Positions 17,347 to 24,092 of a stretch of 64,000 nt of DNA are shown in pieces. The stretch comes from Rhizobiales bacterium 64-17. GTDB taxonomy: Bacteria; Pseudomonadota; Alphaproteobacteria; Rhizobiales; Xanthobacteraceae. The notes beneath the pieces were generated by a model. The model saw only the letters and a list, made by a program, of their open reading frames with translations. It had not been told where the DNA came from and ran no database searches. Location of the stretch: assembly GCA_001899285.1 (NCBI GenBank), contig MKWA01000014.1:1-64000 (forward strand), in the 5' to 3' direction. Both the position numbers and the translations under genes were made by a program. Every line of letters begins with the position of its first letter. Position 1 is the first letter of the stretch.

Positions 17347-18297
17347 TCAGGCCGACCCGATACATTCGACAATCGCCTGCATGACCGGCGGACAAACGCC
17401 ATTGCCGAGAATTTTGATGTTCTCTCTGCGACTACCGTGGTTCATGATATAGTCGCTTTTGAATCCCATGGCTTTTTTCAATTCAGACACCTGCAACATT
17501 CGCATATTGTGACCGCCCGCCCCCGGCTCGACCAGAGCAAATCGATCAACGGTCGTAATTGTGCGCAGGGGCCGATCCAGAGGCTGCCACCCGCCGCTTC
17601 CATCGCTGCCATAATATACCAGCAAAAATGCTGCCTTTTTCCCAACTTTTGCGAACCCACGCTCGGCCCGCTCCAGCGTAGGCTTCGCGCGTCCAGGCCG
17701 GAAAAGGGGCGTTGTGTCCCATGTGCCTGGCTTGTCGAGAATGTCATGAACGGTTTTCTTTTTCCGTATTCTCGGAATTTTGATATCGGCCACTTCATCT
17801 TCCAGGTCACAGACGACAAAGAGACGCCTGCGGCTTTGCGGTACGCCGAAATCGGACGCATCGAATACAAATTCGCGAACGTTATACCCCAGATCCTGCA
17901 ATGCCTCTTTCAGTTCGCCATAGCGGGACCATGGCCGCATATGGACAACATTTTCCATGACGAGCCAGCGGGGCCTGAATTCTTTGGCGTATCGTAGAGC
18001 CTGCATCGCGGTCGCCCGACTGGCCTCGGAACGAGGGGCCGCGCCTTTTGCGCAGGTATGGTTGGTACATTCCGGCGAAGCCAACAGAAGATCGATGTTA
18101 CCGATCTTGTTGTGAAGCGCCCGCGGTCCGACGTCCTCCAATCTGGCGGTGACAACATGCGCCTCTTTGAAGTTCTCCCGATAGGTTTCGGTTGCTACGT
18201 CACATAAATCTATGCCGCAGACAATCTCGGCACCGGCCTGTCGGGCACCGTAGCTGCTGCCGCCCCCACCACAGAATATGTCAAGCGTCCTGATCAT
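17347..18297 (-). CDS. Cytosine-C5 DNA methyltransferase (Dcm-like)
   Basis: 316 residues from ATG at 18297, preceded by a strong GGGAAGG site; a longer start at 18360 would leave only 3 bp before vsr. Motif I is LDIFCGGGGSS, the catalytic loop is ASPECTNHT with Cys77, motif VI is MENVV (114-118) and motif VIII is QSRRRLFVV. The catalytic PC dipeptide is replaced by EC (SPEC instead of PPC), a departure from most family members. It is the first gene of the Dcm / GHKL / REC operon and diverges from vsr. Recognition sequence unknown. Confidence 0.9.
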   Translation of the reverse strand: MIRTLDIFCGGGGSSYGARQAGAEIVCGIDLCDVATETYRENFKEAHVVTARLEDVGPRALHNKIGNIDLLLASPECTNHTCAKGAAPRSEASRATAMQALRYAKEFRPRWLVMENVVHMRPWSRYGELKEALQDLGYNVREFVFDASDFGVPQSRRRLFVVCDLEDEVADIKIPRIRKKKTVHDILDKPGTWDTTPLFRPGRAKPTLERAERGFAKVGKKAAFLLVYYGSDGSGGWQPLDRPLRTITTVDRFALVEPGAGGHNMRMLQVSELKKAMGFKSDYIMNHGSRRENIKILGNGVCPPVMQAIVECIGSA

Positions 18298-18363
18298 TAG
18301 CCTTCCCGTTGAGGCGATTTCAGACCAGGCTACCAAGTCAAAGGATGTCTGACCAGGCACAAA

Positions 18364-18789
18364 ATGGACGTACTTACTCCCTCCCAGCGCAGTCTTTGCA
18401 TGTCACGTATCAAAGGGCGCAACACCAAACCCGAGCTCGTATTGCGGCGCGCACTATGGGCGCTTGGCCTCAGATACCGACTGCATACAAAGCTGCCCGG
18501 CAGGCCGGACATCACATTTGCTGGACGGCGACTGGTCGTTTTCATTGACGGCTGCTTTTGGCATGGATGCCCCAAGCATGGTGTGCAACCGAAAACGAAC
18601 CACGAATTCTGGCGCGATAAGCTGAACAGCAACATCGCGCGCGATCGAAGGGTTACGGCGCAGTTGCGAGCTGATGGATGGAAGGTCGTCCGGGTTTGGG
18701 AACATGAAGTGAAGCAAGACATTTCTGCTGTCGTCGGCCGTATTCTGAAAATCATTGCGAGGGAAGATTTTCATGGACGCAATTCATAA
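18364..18789 (+). CDS. vsr: Very short patch repair endonuclease
   Basis: Nicks beside T:G mismatches that arise when 5-methylcytosine deaminates, directing repair back to C:G. 141 residues, close to E. coli Vsr. It has RSLCMSRIKGRNTKPE at the N-terminus, metal-binding Asp49 in GRPDITF, and the CFWHGC motif (64-69) containing the catalytic His and zinc-ligand cysteines. It diverges from the Dcm-like gene across 66 bp, so both share a control region, and it overlaps the following endonuclease gene by 17 bp. Confidence 0.93.
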   Translation: MDVLTPSQRSLCMSRIKGRNTKPELVLRRALWALGLRYRLHTKLPGRPDITFAGRRLVVFIDGCFWHGCPKHGVQPKTNHEFWRDKLNSNIARDRRVTAQLRADGWKVVRVWEHEVKQDISAVVGRILKIIAREDFHGRNS

Positions 18790-19933
18790 AGCCAAACTGC
18801 AGAACGCAGACCTGATCATTGATCGGGTGTACGCGGGCGGAAGAAACGGAAACGCGTCCGACGACCCGCTTCCTCCGCTCGTTGGGGTGAGCAATCAGGG
18901 TGGGTTCCGTTACATTGGAAACAAAGAGAAGCCCCGACTTATTGTTTTAACTTCGACGCTGCGGGATTTGGACTGGCCTGACAATCTGGACCGGCAATCA
19001 GGAACGTTCACATATTTTGGTGACAACAAAAGCCCCGGCAATGAGCTGCATAAGACAAAACGCTTCGGCAATCTTCTGCTGCGCGATCTATTTGATCGCC
19101 TGCATCGATCGGGTGCTCGTGCAGAGGTGCCTCCGGTACTAATATTCGCCAATGTCTATCGCTCATGGAGAGACGTTCAGTTTCTTGGGCTCGCTGTCCC
19201 AGGCGTGGAAAATCTTGATCCAAACAGCGATCTAGTTGCCGTCTGGAGATCCAAAGACGGGCAAAGATTTCAAAACTATCAGTCGAAGTTCACAATGCTT
19301 AACGAAGGCGTAATTTCCCGGCAATGGCTGAAAGAAGTCAGCGCGGGAAACTCACTTGGCATTAACGCCCCGCCTTCATGGAGACGGTGGGTCGAGAAGG
19401 GCGTATATGACGCGCTCAAAGCCCCCAGGGTTCTGAACCACCGAACCAAATCTGAACAATTGCCGGATACCGACGAAGGCCGCGCCATCATTCAGATGGT
19501 GCGACAGCATTTTGTGGACGATGAATACCGGTTTGAGCAGTGCGCAGCCAAGCTGGCGGAACTTATGCTGCCCCGAATTGTCTCGCTTGATTTGACTAGG
19601 CCAAGCAGGGATGGCGGACGTGATGGTATCGGAAAGTACCAACTGGGGGACGGCGCTTCCGCAGTGGATGTCAGTTTCGCGCTTGAAGCCAAATGCTACG
19701 GTCTCACGAATTCCGTGGGTGTGAGCGAGTTATCGAGACTTATATCCCGGCTGCGGCACCGGCAGTTCGGTGTGCTCGTCACAACATCGTACGTTGCAGA
19801 TCAGGCTTATAAAGAAATCAAAGAGGACGAGCATCCCATCATAGTAATTTGCGCCGCGGACATCGTGCGACTGCTGAAAGCGGCGGGCATTGCCACGGCT
19901 CACGACGCATTGGAATGGCTGGCTGCGTTTTAG
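18773..19933 (+). CDS. Restriction endonuclease with C-terminal Mrr-type nuclease domain (AspBHI-like)
   Basis: 386 residues from ATG at 18773, with the ribosome site GAGGGAAG inside vsr. The C-terminal third has an Mrr-type PD-(D/E)xK core: the D284 region in RDGGRDGIG, E305-A-K307 in FALEAKCYG, then LISRLRHRQFGVLVTTSYV, typical of Mrr catalytic domains. The N-terminal 200 residues (PLVGVSNQGGFRYIGN) resemble the DNA-reading half of AspBHI-like enzymes, some of which cut methylated DNA; this part is tentative. Linked to Vsr and the Dcm-like methylase, it is presumably the cutter of the cluster. Confidence 0.75.
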   Translation: MDAIHKAKLQNADLIIDRVYAGGRNGNASDDPLPPLVGVSNQGGFRYIGNKEKPRLIVLTSTLRDLDWPDNLDRQSGTFTYFGDNKSPGNELHKTKRFGNLLLRDLFDRLHRSGARAEVPPVLIFANVYRSWRDVQFLGLAVPGVENLDPNSDLVAVWRSKDGQRFQNYQSKFTMLNEGVISRQWLKEVSAGNSLGINAPPSWRRWVEKGVYDALKAPRVLNHRTKSEQLPDTDEGRAIIQMVRQHFVDDEYRFEQCAAKLAELMLPRIVSLDLTRPSRDGGRDGIGKYQLGDGASAVDVSFALEAKCYGLTNSVGVSELSRLISRLRHRQFGVLVTTSYVADQAYKEIKEDEHPIIVICAADIVRLLKAAGIATAHDALEWLAAF

Positions 19934-19975
19934 ACCATCGGGCTAAGAATTAAGGACGCAGCCTAGCGGTAACAC

Positions 19976-20725
19976 TCACTTCGCCCTTGCTGCCTCAGCA
20001 GCAATATGCCCGGCGAGCGTCGTTACGAACGTCCTTAGTCCGGTGAGGTCTGAAAGTTCGGAATATGCTCCGTCATTAGTGGCGGTGCGTGGCGATGCTA
20101 ATACGCAGGCCGATGTGTAGAGCTGCTCCTGAACGAGACGCTGACAAAGCACGTCGTATCGCTTCAAATAAGAAGCACCCTGAAAATCCTTAAATACAGG
20201 AAAGTGCGGAGAGCGGTCCGTCACAGGACGACGAGATTCCGGCGCATCTTCAACCATCATCATCCAGCCTACGAACGGGCGAGGATGTTTGCCGAACGCG
20301 TTTTCACGATAAGCGGTCCACAAATCGTGCGCAGTGCCGATCGCTTCTTCTGTTCGGTTGTTGAAGTTGTTGCCGAATGACGGTCCGACCTGGCTTTTGA
20401 GTTCGATAGCCGCCACCAGACTATCTCCTTGGGTGACGAGAAGATCCCACAGTTTGGTTGGACGAAAATATCCCGGAAGCGTCAAAACCGCGCGCCGTTC
20501 ATGAATGACCGCATTACGAAGGCCGTTTGCCTTCACCAAATCAATGACGAGAGCTAGAAAGCCATCCATGTTTTTGCCGGCGGTGACGCCGGCGCGTTCG
20601 CCTTGATCTGCTTTTCCGGCCTCGATTTGTTTTTGTCGAGCCTTCTCTCTATTTCCCCAAAAGGCCATCGTGGCCTCGCGCGCCTTGCGCTCATAATCAG
20701 CAAGTTCAAGCGACATCAGATTCAC
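19976..20725 (-). CDS. PaeR7I/XhoI-family type II restriction endonuclease
   Basis: 249 residues, the size of PaeR7I. The catalytic site is seen as WDLLV (D94) and ELK (E108-x-K110) in [19 protein letters not shown]; the family is recognised from this block with [14 protein letters not shown]. Known members cut CTCGAG. The gene is downstream of its methylase on the minus strand with a 20-bp overlap, so the toxic nuclease is translated after the protective enzyme. The specificity is inferred from the family, not seen. Confidence 0.88.
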   Translation of the reverse strand: MNLMSLELADYERKAREATMAFWGNREKARQKQIEAGKADQGERAGVTAGKNMDGFLALVIDLVKANGLRNAVIHERRAVLTLPGYFRPTKLWDLLVTQGDSLVAAIELKSQVGPSFGNNFNNRTEEAIGTAHDLWTAYRENAFGKHPRPFVGWMMMVEDAPESRRPVTDRSPHFPVFKDFQGASYLKRYDVLCQRLVQEQLYTSACVLASPRTATNDGAYSELSDLTGLRTFVTTLAGHIAAEAARAK

Positions 20726-22439
20726 TTCCGCCCAGCACCAATTGTTCGGCTGGGGTCATTTTATAAAGTTCAAAAACAGCTTGGTTACAGGCGACCGCAT
20801 CGCGCGACGCTGCCGCTTTAATTAGCCGCTTACGCAATGAAACCGGAACATCCGTCCAGGCAGGGACGCGAATTCGACGCAAGTACTGTGCTTGAAAGCG
20901 CAGATACCCCCCGCGCATCTTTGTCGAGTAGACGGCGACAAACATGCGCGCGATGCCGGACAACAACACGGCCTGCAAGGCCTGCAAATCCCACGTCTCC
21001 GACGTGAGGTAATACAGGTTGTGGTGCGGATAGAGACCTTCGTTTTCGTAAACGATATGCGCTTCTCCCTTGATATCCGGGATAAGCAGCTTTGGCTTGG
21101 CGGCAAGAGCGGGATAAATGCGGTCAATGGTCCGATACCAATTAGACGGAGCCTTTTGCGCAACATGCCGACCGGCAATCTGATCGCGCCTTGCTTCAAG
21201 GTAGCTCCGCAGTCGCGGATATTTGATCAGCTCCACCAAGCCTCCCTTATCGTCAAAGGGATTGATTACGCCTAAACCGCGCCAATCGACGCAGCGGCTT
21301 AAAATGTCACGCGTCATTACCAACGGCAATTTGCGGTCGGCTTCAACGTTAAGTTCGTCAAATTTACCAATAAAGGCTCGATCCGCACCCGTCGCGACAC
21401 CAATCCCGACTTTGCATCCAGCTTCCTCGATGGTCGGAAAATCTCTTTCAAGGCGGCGGATTAGGGCGAGTTGATCAGAGGACTCCAATATCCACGGCTC
21501 CGCGCCCGCAACAACGCGTGGGACAATCTTCACCCCGGTATTTGAAGCAGGTTTGACTTTGGAAGTCAGATGCTGCGCGAGCGTTGTCAGTTCGTTCGCA
21601 TCAATCGCCGGACGATGTGCGACGCGAGTAGCATCGGTCTTTTCTCTATCGATGACGATGATCGCAGGATAGGCAATGACATCGCTGTGAAACGCGGGTG
21701 TGTCCACCATGTCCACATAGGCTTTGAGATGAAAGTGATCGGCAACAAATTGCCGCAACGGACCGCCATAGCGGTTTTTCATCCAACGATCGGCACAGAT
21801 GAAACCAAGCGTCCCCTTCGGGGAAAGGCTTTGCAACGAACGCTGGATAAATGGGACGTAAATATCAGCGCGATCATATATGGTATGGTACCGTGCGCGA
21901 TATTCTGCCATCAGCGCGTCCGCGATCAATTCTTGCCGAACGTAAGGCGGATTGCCGATCACAAAGTCGAATTGGCCGTCCAACTCGATCAAAAGAAAGT
22001 CGCCGAAGACCAGCCATTGATCGGCAAGACTTTCCGCAGTGCGTCTGGCGATCCCAGCTTTCGTAAGATGCGCAACGACTGCGGTACGCGTTTCGCGATA
22101 GCTGTGGCGATGTAACTCGACCGCTCGAATAGCATCCGCAAGCGCGTTATAGGCCTCGGGCTTTCCGGCTTTGTCCCAGGTCTGCAACAGCCGGTCGATC
22201 GCACACAGAAGAAAATCGCCGCCGCCGAAGGAAGGTTCAAGCAAGCGCATCGTCAGCAGCGGACGGTCGATCGTATAGCCGCTAAGATCGAGAATGAACT
22301 CGACGACTTCCTTGCGGGTGAAAACTGCCCCGCGCTGTTCAATGCCCGCAGAAGCCAAGGCGTTGACAGCCGTCGTGACCGGACAATCTCCGAAGAGATT
22401 GGGTCGTCGAAGGCTAATAAGGGGGGCGTTCGAGGTCAT
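20706..22439 (-). CDS. Type II N6-adenine DNA methyltransferase partner of the PaeR7I-like enzyme
   Basis: 577 residues from ATG at 22439. The Eco57I/Taq-type fold shows motif I as [11 protein letters not shown] (about 67-77) and motif IV NPPY at 163-166 ([11 protein letters not shown]), so it methylates adenine at N6. The rest is the target-recognition half. It precedes the endonuclease by a 20-bp overlap. An in-frame start at 22517 exists, but the promoter at 22476-22505 lies between the two, favouring 22439. Protects host DNA at the presumed CTCGAG sites. Confidence 0.9.
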   Translation of the reverse strand: MTSNAPLISLRRPNLFGDCPVTTAVNALASAGIEQRGAVFTRKEVVEFILDLSGYTIDRPLLTMRLLEPSFGGGDFLLCAIDRLLQTWDKAGKPEAYNALADAIRAVELHRHSYRETRTAVVAHLTKAGIARRTAESLADQWLVFGDFLLIELDGQFDFVIGNPPYVRQELIADALMAEYRARYHTIYDRADIYVPFIQRSLQSLSPKGTLGFICADRWMKNRYGGPLRQFVADHFHLKAYVDMVDTPAFHSDVIAYPAIIVIDREKTDATRVAHRPAIDANELTTLAQHLTSKVKPASNTGVKIVPRVVAGAEPWILESSDQLALIRRLERDFPTIEEAGCKVGIGVATGADRAFIGKFDELNVEADRKLPLVMTRDILSRCVDWRGLGVINPFDDKGGLVELIKYPRLRSYLEARRDQIAGRHVAQKAPSNWYRTIDRIYPALAAKPKLLIPDIKGEAHIVYENEGLYPHHNLYYLTSETWDLQALQAVLLSGIARMFVAVYSTKMRGGYLRFQAQYLRRIRVPAWTDVPVSLRKRLIKAAASRDAVACNQAVFELYKMTPAEQLVLGGSESDVA

Positions 22440-22475
22440 TTCAGAAGCCAGTGTAGAAGGATAGCGATTGGAACA

Positions 22476-22505
22476 AAAATAGAACTGCGCCCGCTGGCGG
22501 GTCAA
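22476..22505 (-). promoter_or_regulatory. Probable sigma-70-type promoter of the PaeR7I-like operon
   Basis: On the minus strand TTGACC (22500-22505) and TATTTT (22476-22481) are separated by 18 bp, about 37 bp before the chosen methylase start. Confidence 0.5.
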
Positions 22506-22815
22506 GGACGCATCCATATCGACGCACAGGACGCGGTCTTCCGCGCGATATTGCGTTCAAGATGGCCCGAGCGTTTTCACAGAAAGACGGTCATTCCATG
22601 CCACTGATTCGGTGCCGCTGGAGAGACAAATCTCCCGACCCGACGGCGCGGGGTGTCGGGGGCGGCAAGACGCCCCTGAATCGATGGGGTGCCGGGGAGA
22701 GCCGAAACCTCCGCCCGGCGCGTGGTCCAGCGGCAAGACGCCAGGTCGTGGTTCAGCGGCGACACGCTGACCGTGGGGTTGCCAGGGGAGCGCGGAGGCT
22801 CCCGCTGGATGGTGA

Positions 22816-22835
22816 TGAAACGGCCAGACGTTTCA
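22816..22835. repeat. Dyad repeat, copy 1
   Basis: TGAAACG, 6-base spacer, CGTTTCA. The flanking bases (GATG before; GACGCGG and later AGGCTC after) are also shared with copy 2, giving a direct repeat of about 35 bp with internal symmetry. Confidence 0.6.
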
Positions 22836-22913
22836 ATGACGCGGACACAGGCTCAATGTCGGTGCCGCGTCACGGCTGGGGGATGCAACGGGGGCGCGCA
22901 GCGGCCCCCTTGC

Positions 22914-22962
22914 CAAGATTGTGCTGTATTACAGCACACATCTTGCGAACCGCTTTTGCGGT
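22914..22962. promoter_or_regulatory. Tandem hairpins, candidate nic region of oriT or operator
   Basis: TGTGCTGT (22920-22927), ATT, ACAGCACA (22931-22938) is a perfect 8-bp dyad, extended outward by CAAGAT (22914-22919) and ATCTTG (22940-22945) with one unpaired base. Immediately after comes ACCGC-TTTT-GCGGT (22949-22962). The sequence CATCTTGC just 3' of the dyad is reminiscent of nic sites (YATCCTG-like) that follow an inverted repeat in MOB-P origins. Assignment is speculative. Confidence 0.4.
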
Positions 22963-23172
22963 ACGATTTCGGTATTACGTTTGTGCTCTGACATTCGGAT
23001 TGGATTCAGTCAGAAGCTACAAGCCAACAAATCTAACAGCCGATGCGGTATCCGAATTTCATCCGTGACGTTGGACTGTGCGAACACGCGTGAGGCAAAT
23101 GCAGTCTGTGTGTTTGGCGCAAGTGGTCGCGTGAGTGGGGGTCTCGGGGGACCGGCAGTTCCCTGAGCGGGG

Positions 23173-23194
23173 ATGAAACGCCCGGACGTTTCAT
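23173..23194. repeat. Dyad repeat, copy 2
   Basis: ATGAAACG, 6-base spacer, CGTTTCAT, followed by TGGCGCGGCGAGGCTC. It is 358 bp from copy 1 in the same orientation and brackets the tandem hairpins. Confidence 0.6.
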
Positions 23195-23277
23195 TGGCGC
23201 GGCGAGGCTCGACGCCTCAAACGCGCCCAGGGGCCGCCCCGCCCTGCCTTTTCATAAATGAAATGCCACGCTGCGCG

Positions 23278-23703
23278 TCATTCGTTCGACGGAGACGATG
23301 GCGGTCGAACATGATCGCTATCGGTTTGCCGACCGCGCGTACCCGAACGACCGTCAACGAAACGATCGAGATCTTCACTTCGGAACGCGGCGGACGAGTA
23401 GAGATACGAGTGCATCCCGTACTCGAACTCTACGGCGTCACGGGGATAATTTTTCGCGATCCATTTGTAGAGCAGGACGGCGCGCTTTCGTGAAATCCGT
23501 CCAGATCGGAAATTACTTTCGAAGTCGATACCGCGTTCAAACGGGCCATCGAAAGCTGTGCGGTAGATGTCATCCCATTCCAGGAATTCGCGTAGTCGAA
23601 CGGCCTGAATGATCCGGTACAGATGCTTTCGCCCATCGCGCGTAAGCATCGCCGTTTCGATACGCCAATTTGGCCAGAAACGATTGAGGATGCTTGTGAT
23701 CAT
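23278..23703 (-). CDS. Hypothetical protein beside the recombinase
   Basis: 141 residues from ATG at 23703; a later Met at residue 19 of this version (MLTRDGRKHLYRI) is also possible. The sequence is balanced and protein-like (RLREFLEWDDIYRTAFDGPF, AVLLYKWIAKNYP), with a helical N-terminus that could bind DNA, and a disordered Ser/Arg-rich tail. No family is recognised. Three TTACCCG repeats lie just upstream of its start, so it may be autoregulated. It diverges from the recombinase unit. Confidence 0.6.
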   Translation of the reverse strand: MITSILNRFWPNWRIETAMLTRDGRKHLYRIIQAVRLREFLEWDDIYRTAFDGPFERGIDFESNFRSGRISRKRAVLLYKWIAKNYPRDAVEFEYGMHSYLYSSAAFRSEDLDRFVDGRSGTRGRQTDSDHVRPPSSPSNE

Positions 23704-23714
23704 AGGCGGCAAAA

Positions 23715-23744
23715 TTACCCGGCGATTTACCCGCGTATTACCCG
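23715..23744. repeat. Three short direct repeats (TTACCCG) upstream of the 23278-23703 gene
   Basis: TTACCCG at 23715-23721, 23727-23733 and 23738-23744, spaced 12 and 11 bp, i.e. about one helical turn. They lie 12-41 bp upstream of the 23703 start and look like iterated operator sites. Confidence 0.55.
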
Positions 23745-23900
23745 CGACGGCTGATTCCAGAAAGGCGACATTTCCATAATGGTGAACTGGCTTATGTAGG
23801 ATTATATTCCTTGACGCGCAGACCCGGAATGATCAAGAATGGCGGACGTTCGCATCGGGGCGATGCGACGCCAATCTCGGGAATTGAAAGGAGATCAGCG

Positions 23901-24092
23901 TTGACGTCCCCCGACAAAACGATTCAGACTCTAAGTCAAACGCCGCCACTCGCACCGATCGAAGTCCGCGACCCAGGTCATGATGACCGCATCATTGATT
24001 TGGTTCGCCTACTCGCCCGCCGCGCCGCTGAGTATGATTATGCCCAGCTCCTGTTGCGTCGTGAAAACATCGACCCAGGAACTATGCAATGA
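23901..24092 (+). CDS. Small protein translationally coupled to the serine recombinase
   Basis: 63 residues from a TTG start at 23901, chosen because a near-perfect ribosome site AAAGGAG lies 6 bp upstream. Its stop overlaps the recombinase ATG (ATGA). The C-terminal half is amphipathic (DDRIIDLVRLLARRAAEYDY), probably one or two helices. Its position suggests it is a partner or directionality factor for the recombinase or simply a coupling leader; no family is recognised. Confidence 0.6.
   Translation: MTSPDKTIQTLSQTPPLAPIEVRDPGHDDRIIDLVRLLARRAAEYDYAQLLLRRENIDPGTMQ

Larger units (their letters stand above)
22518..23277. other. Gene-free, densely structured region (candidate oriT)
   Basis: No convincing gene is seen in 760 bp; the open frames here are low-complexity and carry no motif. 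The stretch is packed with dyads: GGGAGC / GCTCCC near 22790, paired TGAAACG / CGTTTCA dyads at 22816 and 23173, GGGGGC / GCCCCC near 22889-22909, a long dyad at 22914-22945 and ACCGC-TTTT-GCGGT at 22949-22962. Such density in a mobilizable element suggests an origin of transfer, or possibly replication or partition sites. Confidence 0.55.

Noticed and set aside
22562-23068. Plus-strand frame of 168 codons
   Set aside because: Low-complexity Arg/Gly-rich translation across palindromes; no domain or ribosome site.
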